Source of the DNA: Polynucleobacter kasalickyi
GTDB lineage: Bacteria; Pseudomonadota; Gammaproteobacteria; Burkholderiales; Burkholderiaceae
DNA: 64,000 bases
NCBI RefSeq assembly: GCF_900176405.1
Contig: NZ_FWXJ01000007.1
Span: 62,001 to 126,000, forward strand
Reading direction: 5' to 3'
The notes under the pieces were generated by a model that worked only from the letters and a program-made list of their open reading frames with translations, did not search any database and was not told the DNA's origin. Position numbers and translations under genes: made by a program. Below, one piece after another: positions 7,881-15,899 of this stretch (position 1 is the first letter of the stretch; each line of letters begins with the position of its first letter).

Positions 7881-7893
7881 AATGGTCTCTTAG

Positions 7894-9318
7894 TTAACCT
7901 ACGAACTCTTCATAGTTAGTAGGTTTTTCTAATTTTAAAATACGGTCTTTATCCATCGTTTTCAAAAACTTTTTAATGATTTTGTAGATATCCAAATCAA
8001 ATTCAGGTTTACCAGTACTCAATAATTCAAAAACCTCATCTTCGTTAATCGCAGTTCCTAAATAACACCAGTGATCAGTGACGTGTAATTCATTTCCCTC
8101 TTTGATACCAATAGCTGTTTTAAATGGCCAAACACCCACCTTAAACTTCTTTAACGCGGTCATCAATCGTAAATGATAAGCATTGATTGCCTCTACCCCA
8201 ACGCATGCGCCACGACATTGTTTCACTTGAAAGCCGAAGCAAGGCTTCCCAGGGAGTAATTTTTCTAGTCCGAGTAGTCCTTCACACAATTCATTTTTTT
8301 TAGCAATCGATTGCAAGGTTTTATTCGCTTCATGACGACTATAAAAAAGCCCGTATAGGTTATCTTGAATACCTGGTTGTAAATCATCATGCCTGACTAA
8401 TTGTGGTGTCAGAATTTGATTCTCGTTTAGCAAGAACTGCCAAGCACACAAATCCTTTGAGCGCCGCAGTTTGATATTCAGGCTAGGGAGCTTCTCTTTA
8501 ATTAACTTTGACTCTAAAAGCAAAGCGCCAATTTCTCCGGCAGTTTCAATCCAATCAATATCGGCAACTTGCATGGATAGTTTCATTTCTTTGCGAACAC
8601 TCAGCGCACTAGAAAAATGCCCCATTACACGCGTCCTTAAGGAATTACTTTTACCGATATAAATAGGTGTCCGATTTTCAGCATAGAAAAGATAAACGCC
8701 TGGAGAATCTGGAATTGCATCTATCACTTTTTGATCAATTTTCGGCGGTAAACTTGGGTTAGCAATTAACTGTTTCATTGCCTCCTGAAGTCTAGCCACG
8801 CCAAACTGACGAACACAAACATTCCAAAATTGTTCTAAGACTTCAGCATCTCCCATAGCTCGATGTCTTGCACTCACTTGTAAACCGTGGGAGGCAATCA
8901 CTGTATCTAGGTTATGCCTAGCCTGTTCGGGGAATAATAATCTAGATAATTTAACCGTACAAAGTACCTTCGCCCGAAAATCCAATTCACATCGTTTAAA
9001 CGATGCTTTCAAAAACCCATAATCAAACCTTGCGTTGTGCGCAATAAAAACTTTACCTTCGAGTTGTTCGTATATTTCCTTGGCAATGTCATGAAAAAAA
9101 GGTTCATTTTCAACCAGCGAAGGGTCAATACCCGTCAGAATCTGAATATTTCTTGGGATAAAAACACCAGGATTGATTAATCGACTCCATTTAAAAAGCT
9201 GTCCATCCTGCAGAGTAATGACGGCCACCTCAGTGATACGATCTCGGTCAGAGTTTCCTCCGGTCGTTTCAATATCCACAAAAGCTAAAGGAGGGAAATT
9301 GGGAGTTAATACATTCAT
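7894..9318 (-). CDS. DEDDh exonuclease fused to GIY-YIG endonuclease domain
   Basis: A 474-residue two-domain nuclease. Residues 10-175 form a DnaQ/epsilon-like 3'-5' exonuclease with DIET (D15, E17), HNARFD (D99) and H152 and D157 in HRAMGD. Residues about 203-285 form a GIY-YIG domain as in UvrC and Cho (GVYLF, PIYIGKSNSLRTR). A C-terminal region with FQVKQCRGACVG resembles the cysteine cluster after the GIY-YIG domain in Cho-like proteins. This architecture is known in many bacteria and is presumed to act in DNA repair, perhaps as an alternative nucleotide-excision incision enzyme; the precise role is unproven. It is divergent from fccB. Confidence 0.88.
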   Translation of the reverse strand: MNVLTPNFPPLAFVDIETTGGNSDRDRITEVAVITLQDGQLFKWSRLINPGVFIPRNIQILTGIDPSLVENEPFFHDIAKEIYEQLEGKVFIAHNARFDYGFLKASFKRCELDFRAKVLCTVKLSRLLFPEQARHNLDTVIASHGLQVSARHRAMGDAEVLEQFWNVCVRQFGVARLQEAMKQLIANPSLPPKIDQKVIDAIPDSPGVYLFYAENRTPIYIGKSNSLRTRVMGHFSSALSVRKEMKLSMQVADIDWIETAGEIGALLLESKLIKEKLPSLNIKLRRSKDLCAWQFLLNENQILTPQLVRHDDLQPGIQDNLYGLFYSRHEANKTLQSIAKKNELCEGLLGLEKLLPGKPCFGFQVKQCRGACVGVEAINAYHLRLMTALKKFKVGVWPFKTAIGIKEGNELHVTDHWCYLGTAINEDEVFELLSTGKPEFDLDIYKIIKKFLKTMDKDRILKLEKPTNYEEFVG

Positions 9319-9443
9319 AAAAAAGAATAATTTGATAATTGCAGAGGAAATGATGAAATTTTTCCTATGAAAGGATTATGCTTGAAATATAAAATATTTA
9401 TTTAATCTTCCTCTAGGAAGTTTTTTGGAAGCTTTTGAACCTT

Positions 9444-10748
9444 ATGCAGAATTCGCGAAGAAAATTCTTAGAACAGTCACTCCTCAGCGGCTATTTAGGC
9501 ACAATTGGTGGCAACTTACTAGCAAACCCAAGTTCTCAAAGCTCATCAGCAGCTTTGAAAAAAGCTAAAGTGATTGTTGTTGGCGGAGGTTTTGGTGGAG
9601 CAACCACTGCCAAATATTTAAAAATCTATTCCGGAGGAAAAATTGATGTCACCCTGATTGATCCAGCTCAAAACTTTATCTCTTGCCCACTCTCAAACCT
9701 CGTGATTAATGGGCAAATGGAGATTAGCGATTTAACAAAAAGCAGACTGGAATTAGAGCGAAAATATGGCATCAATATAGTGAATGACACGGTTGAACAA
9801 ATCATGCCAGAGGCTCGAAAAATCTTACTGAAGCAAGGTGGGACGATGTCATACGATAAATTGGTGTTATCACCTGGCATAGATATGATGTGGGAAAGTA
9901 TCCCCACCATGAAGGATCCAGCAATTCAAAACCGATTTGTGCACGCCATGAAAGCTGGGACGCAAACTCTGATTTTAAAAAAACAATTAGAGTCGATGGA
10001 AGATGGTGGTGTTTTCGCTATTTCAATTCCTTTAGCCCCCTATCGATGCCCTCCTTCCCCATATGAGCGTGCAAGTCAAGTCGCTCATTACTTAAAGAAA
10101 TTCAAGCCAAAATCAAAAGTGCTAGTTTTAGATGCAAATGCCGAGATTACCTCTAAAGCTAGTCTTTTTAAAAGAGCTTGGTCAACTTACTATCCCAATA
10201 TGATTGAATATCGAAACAATCATACCTTGGTGGATGTTGACCCCGCAGCCAGTGCTTTACTCTTTGAAGTGCAAGATGATGTAAAAGCCTCCGTATTAAA
10301 TGTGATTCCTCCCATGCGAGCTGGCGATATTGCTCACCGGACCAAACTAGCCAATATTAATCAGCGTTGGTGTGAAGTTGATTTTTTAACCTATGAGTCA
10401 AAGATCATGCCCAATATTCATGTTCTTGGCGATGCGATCCAAAGCTCAACACAAACGCCAAAATCTGCTCAGGTTGCGAATGGGCAGGCAAAAATCTGCG
10501 CCTCTGCCATTTATCACTTGCTTGCTGACTTACCCATAGATAAAAACCCTAACTTTTCTAGCATTTGCTACAGCATCTTGGGAGATAAAACTGGAGCTCA
10601 CATCTCTACCTTGCATCACTTTGATAAGAATACCCAAAGTATGGCGGTAATAGCCGGCTCAAATAGTATTTCTACAACCGACAACCCCAAAGAATATCTT
10701 TCCGCAATAAAATGGGCGAACGATATTTGGGCGGATACATTTATTTAA
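9444..10748 (+). CDS. fccB: Flavocytochrome c sulfide dehydrogenase-type flavoprotein
   Basis: A 434-residue exported FAD protein like FccB/SoxF, which oxidises sulfide in the periplasm and passes electrons to a c-type cytochrome. A Tat signal (SRRKFLEQS) precedes the dinucleotide fold VIVVGGGFGGATTA. Three cysteines align with functional ones in the family: C81 (SCPLSN, covalent FAD site in FccB), C202 (YRCPPSPYER) and C310 (RWCEVD), the last two forming the redox disulfide. HVLGDA is the second FAD contact. ATG 9444 is chosen; TTG 9435 is possible and neither has ideal Shine-Dalgarno spacing. No fccA cytochrome follows; instead a molybdenum hydroxylase pair does. The soxXYZA operon converges from the other side. 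Confidence 0.85.
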   Translation: MQNSRRKFLEQSLLSGYLGTIGGNLLANPSSQSSSAALKKAKVIVVGGGFGGATTAKYLKIYSGGKIDVTLIDPAQNFISCPLSNLVINGQMEISDLTKSRLELERKYGINIVNDTVEQIMPEARKILLKQGGTMSYDKLVLSPGIDMMWESIPTMKDPAIQNRFVHAMKAGTQTLILKKQLESMEDGGVFAISIPLAPYRCPPSPYERASQVAHYLKKFKPKSKVLVLDANAEITSKASLFKRAWSTYYPNMIEYRNNHTLVDVDPAASALLFEVQDDVKASVLNVIPPMRAGDIAHRTKLANINQRWCEVDFLTYESKIMPNIHVLGDAIQSSTQTPKSAQVANGQAKICASAIYHLLADLPIDKNPNFSSICYSILGDKTGAHISTLHHFDKNTQSMAVIAGSNSISTTDNPKEYLSAIKWANDIWADTFI

Positions 10749-10850
10749 AATTTTGTGTAATTTTTTTACAAATTTTATTTTTTAATCAAATTTTCAATAT
10801 AAACTTAGGTAGTTGTTTAATTAAATTCCTAAAACTAAAGGAGATCACAG

Positions 10851-11348
10851 ATGCAGTTAAATATTAACGGCAAAATGCATAATATCGATGTAGAACCTAA
10901 TATGCCTCTATTGTGGGCTATTCGTGAAATTATTGGTTTAACTGGCACAAAATATGGTTGCGGCATTGCACAATGTGGTGCTTGTACGGTTTACTTGAAT
11001 GGCGAACCAGCTAGATCATGCTCTATTCCTGTCTCATCCGTTGGAAGTATGAAAATTACTACGGTTGAAGCTTTATCACCTGATAACTCCCACCCAGTAC
11101 AAAAAGCTTGGATTGCACTAGACGTTCCACAATGTGGCTATTGCCAGTCTGGACAAGTCATGGCAGCCGCTGCACTATTAAAAAGAATTCCTAAGCCAAC
11201 GGATGCTGATATTGACAATGCCATGTCCAATATTTGCCGTTGCGGTACTTATCAAAAAATTCGTGATGGTATTCATGTTGCATCTGGCCAGAAAAAATTG
11301 GCAGATGTACTAGCTACCTATGATGCGACACCTCAATCACGCGGATAA
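10851..11348 (+). CDS. Molybdenum hydroxylase small subunit, two [2Fe-2S] clusters
   Basis: A 165-residue iron-sulfur subunit of the xanthine dehydrogenase/isoquinoline 1-oxidoreductase (IorA) type. The plant-type cluster cysteines are in YGCGIAQCGACTVYLNG and SCS, and the second helical cluster has CGYCQSGQ and NICRCGTY. It passes electrons from the molybdopterin subunit encoded 11 bases downstream. There is no signal peptide; in this group the small subunit is exported together with the Tat-bearing large subunit. AAAGGAGA before the ATG is a strong Shine-Dalgarno. The 102 bases separating it from fccB are very AT-rich, without a clear terminator, so co-transcription with fccB is possible. 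Confidence 0.92.
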   Translation: MQLNINGKMHNIDVEPNMPLLWAIREIIGLTGTKYGCGIAQCGACTVYLNGEPARSCSIPVSSVGSMKITTVEALSPDNSHPVQKAWIALDVPQCGYCQSGQVMAAAALLKRIPKPTDADIDNAMSNICRCGTYQKIRDGIHVASGQKKLADVLATYDATPQSRG

Positions 11349-11359
11349 GAGAGACAAAA

Positions 11360-13597
11360 ATGACTAAAATTATTGATACTCAAATGGACCAAAATGCTTT
11401 AGAAAGCCAATCACGCCGTCGCTTTATCGTCGACACTTCCTTTTTAGGTGGTGGTTTAATGCTAGGCATTGGTAGTTTTGCAAGTTCCACGGCCATTGCT
11501 GGTCCGATGTACAACCCAAATACCACTCTCGATGCATCCTCGCCTGAAGTGAATGCATGGGTAAATATTAAACCGGACGATACTGTCGTAGTTCGTATTG
11601 TGCGTTCAGAAATGGGTCAAGGTACTAGAACTGGTTTAGCACAATTAGTCACAGAAGAGTTAGAGTGTGACTGGAAAAAAGTAATTACTGAATCACCGAC
11701 TCCCGGTCAAAGCGTTACAAGAAAAAGGGTTTGGGGAGAATTCAGTACAGGTGGTAGCCGTGGTATTAGAACTTCTGAGGACTATGTCCGTAGAGGTGCT
11801 GCAGCCGCAAGAATCATGCTCTTACAAGCAGCAGCAAATGAATGGAATGTCCCAGTATCCGAATTAACTGTTAATAAAGGTGTTATTTCCCATAAGTCTG
11901 GAAAGAAAACAACTTACGGCAAAGTTGCTAGTGCTGCTGCAAAGTTAACACCTCCCGATCCAAAATCAATTACGCTCAAAAAACCTAGCGAATGGAAAGT
12001 TGCTGGTAAACCTTTGGCTAGACTCGACACAGCCGATAAGGTCAATGGTACGAAGGTATTTGGTGTTGATTTACAACTCCCAGGGATGTTGTGTGCGGCT
12101 ATTAAAGCATCTCCTGTTTTTGGTGGCAAAGTAAAAGCCTTTGACGAAAACAAAGTTAAAAACCTTCGTGGTGTTAAGGGTGTTGTGAAGGTTGGAGATA
12201 ATGCTGTTGCGGTAGTTGCTGATACTTTTTGGCGTGCTAAAGTTGCTTTAGAAGCACTCCCAATTGAATGGGATGAAGCGGGTAATGGCAATGTTAACCA
12301 AGCTGATATCGAAAAACGCTTAAGAGAAGGTTTAGACGAAGAAGGTGATTTTTGGCAACGCAAAGAAGGTGATGCAGTGACTGCCATTAAGTCTTCAAGT
12401 AAGGTTGTTGAGGCTATTTATTACACGCCATATCGTTCACATGCCAACATGGAACCGATGAACTGTACCGTAAAATTCACTCCAGAAAGAGTGGAAGCAT
12501 GGGTACCAACGCAAAATGGTGAAGCCTCTCATGCAGCCCTTGCTGAGGCAGCGGGCCTACCACTCACTCAATGTGAGGTCTATAAATTAGATCCTGGAAC
12601 TGGTTTAGGTCGTCGTGGTGGTACTCAAGAGTATGTTACTCAAGCAGTAAGAATTGCTAAAAACTTCCCTGGAGTTCCCGTAAAAATGATGTGGTCACGT
12701 GAAGAAGATATGACACATGATTACTATCACCCGATTGCTATGGCTAAGATGAGAGCCGGTATTGATGCGAACGGTAATATGACTGGTTTACACGTTAAAG
12801 TTTCTGGTCAATCCATTAACTCAACTGTCGCACCAATGGCGATTAAAAACAATAAGGATGTGAGACAGTTGCAGGGTTTTTATGAAGAAGTTGGCGATGC
12901 TCAGCTTGGTTATAAGTTCCCAACCCTATTAACTGAGTATGTGATGAAAAATACTCACGTTCCAGTTGGCCCATGGCGCGGTGTAAATACCAACCAAAAT
13001 GGTATGTTCATGGAAATTTTCATGGACGAATGTGCGAAAGCTGCAGGAAAAGATCCTTTAGCCTTCCGTCAAGCAATCATGCAGAATCACCCTAAACATT
13101 TAGCTGTTCTCAATGCAGCAGCGAAGCGGAGTAACTGGGGCAAACCATTGCCGAAGGGTGTTCACCGTGGTATCGCTCAGTTTATGGGCTACGGTAGTTA
13201 CTCAGCATGCGTTGCTGAAGTTTCTGTCACAGATAATATTGTGAAGATTCACAAGATGGTGTTTGCTTTAGATTGTGGTCACGTAGTCAACCCCTATGTT
13301 GTCCGTGAACAAGTTGAAGGCTCTGTGGTAATGGCACTTTCTGCAGTTTTCAATCCAGAGATTACGGTAGAAAATGGCAGAATCAAACAAACCAACTTTG
13401 ACTCTTATCCGTTACTGAGATTAGCTCAAAATCCAAAGGTTGATACTGTATTAGTACCATCAATGGATTTCTGGGGTGGTGTTGGCGAACCGACCATTTG
13501 CGTAGTAGGACCAGCGGTAATTAACGCAATCTCAGCAGCACTCGGTAAGCCTTTACGTAACTTCCCATTAATCAGAGAAGGTCTGTCAATCGCTTAA
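11360..13597 (+). CDS. Molybdopterin-binding hydroxylase large subunit (IorB/aldehyde dehydrogenase type)
   Basis: A 745-residue large subunit of the molybdenum hydroxylase family, IorB group. The N-terminus has a twin-arginine signal (SRRRFIVDTSFLGGG). The molybdenum domain follows: SEMGQGTRTGLAQLV, GGSRGIRTSEDYVRRGAAAA, LGRRGGTQEYVTQAV, and the terminal GGVGEPTICVVGPA, whose glutamate corresponds to the catalytic base of this family. Such enzymes hydroxylate N-heterocycles or oxidise aldehydes in the periplasm. The substrate cannot be read from sequence. The usual third partner, a membrane c-type cytochrome subunit, is missing; fccB is the nearest redox gene. A strong terminator follows. 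Confidence 0.9.
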   Translation: MTKIIDTQMDQNALESQSRRRFIVDTSFLGGGLMLGIGSFASSTAIAGPMYNPNTTLDASSPEVNAWVNIKPDDTVVVRIVRSEMGQGTRTGLAQLVTEELECDWKKVITESPTPGQSVTRKRVWGEFSTGGSRGIRTSEDYVRRGAAAARIMLLQAAANEWNVPVSELTVNKGVISHKSGKKTTYGKVASAAAKLTPPDPKSITLKKPSEWKVAGKPLARLDTADKVNGTKVFGVDLQLPGMLCAAIKASPVFGGKVKAFDENKVKNLRGVKGVVKVGDNAVAVVADTFWRAKVALEALPIEWDEAGNGNVNQADIEKRLREGLDEEGDFWQRKEGDAVTAIKSSSKVVEAIYYTPYRSHANMEPMNCTVKFTPERVEAWVPTQNGEASHAALAEAAGLPLTQCEVYKLDPGTGLGRRGGTQEYVTQAVRIAKNFPGVPVKMMWSREEDMTHDYYHPIAMAKMRAGIDANGNMTGLHVKVSGQSINSTVAPMAIKNNKDVRQLQGFYEEVGDAQLGYKFPTLLTEYVMKNTHVPVGPWRGVNTNQNGMFMEIFMDECAKAAGKDPLAFRQAIMQNHPKHLAVLNAAAKRSNWGKPLPKGVHRGIAQFMGYGSYSACVAEVSVTDNIVKIHKMVFALDCGHVVNPYVVREQVEGSVVMALSAVFNPEITVENGRIKQTNFDSYPLLRLAQNPKVDTVLVPSMDFWGGVGEPTICVVGPAVINAISAALGKPLRNFPLIREGLSIA

Positions 13598-13616
13598 GTA
13601 GTTCTTGTATGAGATT

Positions 13617-13650
13617 AAAATCCCATTAAATTTTTAATGGGATTTTTTTT
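13617..13650 (+). terminator. Terminator after the molybdenum hydroxylase genes
   Basis: AAAATCCCATTAAA pairs with TTTAATGGGATTTT over a 2-base gap, and a run of eight T closes it. It lies between the convergent molybdenum hydroxylase and soxA genes. Confidence 0.85.
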
Positions 13651-13659
13651 ATCCCGAAG

Positions 13660-14433
13660 TTACCTACGAATCGATGGGCCTTCCCAAAGAAGCCCCTCAG
13701 ATCGATTTTTTAGAAACAATTCTAGTGCGCGAAGATCTCTATGGCCTGTGGGTGGAATCGCTGCTTGAACACCCGAATAACAGGCTCTCAGTCTCCGATC
13801 CATGGAGCCCATGGTCTGCCAACTCTGCCGGTAGATAGGAAAACCCGTTAAGAACGCAGGACTGATAACATCTGATCTTAAGTTCTTTCCAATATTCAAA
13901 TCATGACACTGGGTACAAGAAAGATTGACTCTACCTTGACGTTGAATATAAATTTGCGCCCCGTGATTCAGTTCCTCTTGCCACAACTTCCTCTCAGCAA
14001 CTTCTGAGGGTGGCTGAAGCTTTATCTTTAAGCCTTTAGCGCTATCAGATAAAAAGGTAGAAAGAGCAATTACATCTTGATTTTCAGTATTTAGACCAAC
14101 CATCTGTTTTTTTGCAAAACATTGAATAATCTGATCTTCTAAATTGATTAATTGATGATTTTTCCAACGCGGAAACTCCACTATCGATTGCCGAACTTGC
14201 GTTAAATCCTGATGACATCCCTGACAGTCCTTTTGCCATATTTGGGATCCTTGGTCCAACCATAAGGCAATTGGATTCATCGTGAGATCCTTGGATAAAT
14301 TCAATAGCTCGGCAGATAAAAAATGATTACCACTCAATCGAGTTTCAGCTGGAGCACTCTGATGGAAAATCAATAAAGATAATGAGAGTAAAGTGAAAGT
14401 TAAGCGACGAAGTAGTAAATGAAAAACTTTCAA
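13660..14433 (-). CDS. soxA: Sulfur-oxidation diheme cytochrome c SoxA
   Basis: Periplasmic cytochrome of the SoxAX complex, which couples thiosulfate (or another sulfur species) to the SoxYZ carrier. With the chosen start it has 257 residues: a signal peptide (LLLRRLTFTLLSLSLLIF), heme motif CQGCH at 70-74, heme motif CTQCH at 173-177 and the active-site cysteine C218 in RACYSGV. The frame is open back to 14547, deep inside soxZ. The TTG at 14433, 13 bases after the soxZ stop with GAGG about 10 bases upstream, gives a normal signal peptide and is preferred. Both heme sites are present, so this is the two-heme-motif form of SoxA. It is the last gene of soxXYZA. Confidence 0.85.
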   Translation of the reverse strand: MKVFHLLLRRLTFTLLSLSLLIFHQSAPAETRLSGNHFLSAELLNLSKDLTMNPIALWLDQGSQIWQKDCQGCHQDLTQVRQSIVEFPRWKNHQLINLEDQIIQCFAKKQMVGLNTENQDVIALSTFLSDSAKGLKIKLQPPSEVAERKLWQEELNHGAQIYIQRQGRVNLSCTQCHDLNIGKNLRSDVISPAFLTGFPIYRQSWQTMGSMDRRLRACYSGVQAAIPPTGHRDLRALELFLKNRSEGLLWEGPSIRR

Positions 14434-14446
14434 CTGGTGGCATTCC

Positions 14447-14794
14447 TCAAGATTTAAAACTGATGAGTTCTTTTTCAGTTTGGCCTGTATTACCAAGATC
14501 ATCCACCCAGTTGACACTAATAACGCCCCCTTTTTCAGGAACCTCAATCAGAAAACTAATTAATGGATTGGCGGCAATCCCTGTGCCTACGTCAGCTTCA
14601 AAGATGACTTCTTGATTCAGTTTAACGAACACCTTTTCAATGATATTTTTAGGGATTTGATCAATCCCGTTATCGGCCATTCGAAAGCCTGTTTCCATCG
14701 GATGGCCGATTAAAATTCGAACCTCCACCGAAGCACCTGGTTTGGGGTTACCAATGAAACTGACTCTAATCGGAAATTTATTATTAGTTGCCAT
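14447..14794 (-). CDS. soxZ: Sulfur carrier complex subunit SoxZ
   Basis: A 115-residue beta-sandwich subunit of the SoxYZ carrier that holds sulfur intermediates in the periplasm. The N-terminal KFPIRVSFIGNPKPGASVEVRILIGHPMETGFR pattern (residues about 6-38) and the segment NPLISFLIEVPEKGGVISVNWVD are typical. There is no signal peptide, as expected, because SoxZ is carried out with SoxY through Tat. AAGGG lies 5 bases before the ATG. The gene sits between soxY and soxA with gaps of 23 and 13 bases. Sequence is near normal family length and shows no damage. Confidence 0.9.
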   Translation of the reverse strand: MATNNKFPIRVSFIGNPKPGASVEVRILIGHPMETGFRMADNGIDQIPKNIIEKVFVKLNQEVIFEADVGTGIAANPLISFLIEVPEKGGVISVNWVDDLGNTGQTEKELISFKS

Positions 14795-14817
14795 AACAGC
14801 CCTTCATGATGAAGATT

Positions 14818-15330
14818 TTAGGTTGCATCAAAACAAGCATTTAAAGTCACCACTGACGGCACTGAATTAGCAATTTTTTGACCATTATCCAAAGTAACAA
14901 TCACCCACACATCTTGGCTCAAAGCTAGACGAATGCGTGTCGAAAATTGGTAACTTTTGCTAGCTTTGGGTATTTTCCCCCTTAAAACCATTGGAAAAGG
15001 ATTTTCAGGAGCGATGATTTCAAAAGACTGTATCAATCGATCAGCAGGAGCTATTAGTTTGATAGTAAAAGGTATGGAGTTACCAGTATCCGCCAAAGGA
15101 GGTATATCTAATTCAATTGCTTTGGCATCAATTGCTAGCTTTTTTAAAGCAACCGGTTGATATTCTAAATACTGGCTTTGCATGGTTTGTACAGCCTGCA
15201 TTTTTTGAGCTAAAGCATTTGTCGATTTGCTCAAAAAAAATAAGCTAGTTAGACCGAATAGAAAGTCTCGCTTCGAGCAGGATATATTACCCCTTATTGT
15301 TTTTATCGACGGCATATGCACTTTACGCAT
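14818..15330 (-). CDS. soxY: Sulfur carrier SoxY with atypical C-terminus
   Basis: A 170-residue SoxY-like subunit, the covalent sulfur carrier of the Sox system. The domain (about residues 60-165) has the expected beta-sandwich pattern with SIPFTIKLIAP and IKVT-type end strand VVTL. Canonical SoxY ends in GGCGG, whose cysteine swings between enzymes. Here the end is NACFDAT: the cysteine (C166) is kept but both flanking glycine pairs are gone and four residues follow it. The signal region reads SKRDFLFGLTSLFFL, a Tat-like signal with KR in place of RR. AGGGG lies 9 bases before the ATG. Function as a Sox carrier is likely but the altered tail may change partners or chemistry. Confidence 0.78.
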   Translation of the reverse strand: MRKVHMPSIKTIRGNISCSKRDFLFGLTSLFFLSKSTNALAQKMQAVQTMQSQYLEYQPVALKKLAIDAKAIELDIPPLADTGNSIPFTIKLIAPADRLIQSFEIIAPENPFPMVLRGKIPKASKSYQFSTRIRLALSQDVWVIVTLDNGQKIANSVPSVVTLNACFDAT

Positions 15331-15395
15331 CCAGTCATCCCCTAGAAATATTCAAATCGTTTTTATAAATTGATTGTAATTGTTTTTTTAACAAA

Positions 15396-15809
15396 CTACT
15401 TCAGTTGCACGAGTAAATCAACGACCTCATTAATTTGTTCTGGAGTTAATGGGGTTTTAGGAAGATTAGGATTGATGATGCCAATTTGACTACCGTAAGG
15501 TGGCATTAATGTGTCGGGATTCATCAACCGAGCATCTGTAACCCATTGCCTTAGTTGCTCTGGCGTATACTTCGATCCCACTTTCGTTAAAGCAGGCGCA
15601 AAATTCCCTTGCTTTTCTCTCGAATTATTTTCTGACAGTTGGATGGTATGGCAAGTAATGCAATTACCCAAACGCCCATCTTGGATAATTTTCCACCCAG
15701 GCATTTTAATCAAAGCATCTACCGATGGCCTCACCTCAGAGAAGGCAAAGCATGATGCGAAAAGGCAACATAAAACACTGAGGGAAGTTAATTTAACTTT
15801 TGTAGTCAT
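15396..15809 (-). CDS. soxX: Sulfur-oxidation monoheme cytochrome c SoxX
   Basis: A 137-residue periplasmic cytochrome c, the partner of SoxA and the electron outlet of the SoxAX complex. A signal peptide (VKLTSLSVLCCLFASCFA) precedes the heme motif CITCH at residues 50-54 and the methionine ligand region TLMPPYG (M102). The C-terminal LTPEQINEVVDLLVQLK is a typical class I cytochrome c helix. It is first in the operon soxXYZA. No soxB, soxCD or regulator soxR is present in the window, so the oxidation pathway encoded here is partial. The promoter should lie in 15810-15899, where I see no clear motif. Confidence 0.9.
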   Translation of the reverse strand: MTTKVKLTSLSVLCCLFASCFAFSEVRPSVDALIKMPGWKIIQDGRLGNCITCHTIQLSENNSREKQGNFAPALTKVGSKYTPEQLRQWVTDARLMNPDTLMPPYGSQIGIINPNLPKTPLTPEQINEVVDLLVQLK

Positions 15810-15899
15810 CGATGAAATAATACCCCAGCGCCATTCACAAAGGTATACAAGTTATCAGAAAAAATTAAATATTCAAATTCGAAAACCACCTATCAATAT

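Noticed and set aside
9407..9426. CTTCC-TCTA-GGAAG followed by six T, as an attenuator before fccB
   Set aside because: The stem is only 5 bases, the region is very AT-rich and no upstream gene or leader peptide is seen.
11914..12387. 157-codon minus-strand ORF inside the molybdenum hydroxylase gene
   Set aside because: The plus-strand protein has full family motifs through this stretch, and the antisense product is serine/proline/alanine-rich with no recognisable domain.
14434..14547. Extended N-terminus of SoxA
   Set aside because: The extension overlaps most of the end of soxZ and would place the signal peptide near residue 50; TTG 14433 with a GAGG upstream fits better.
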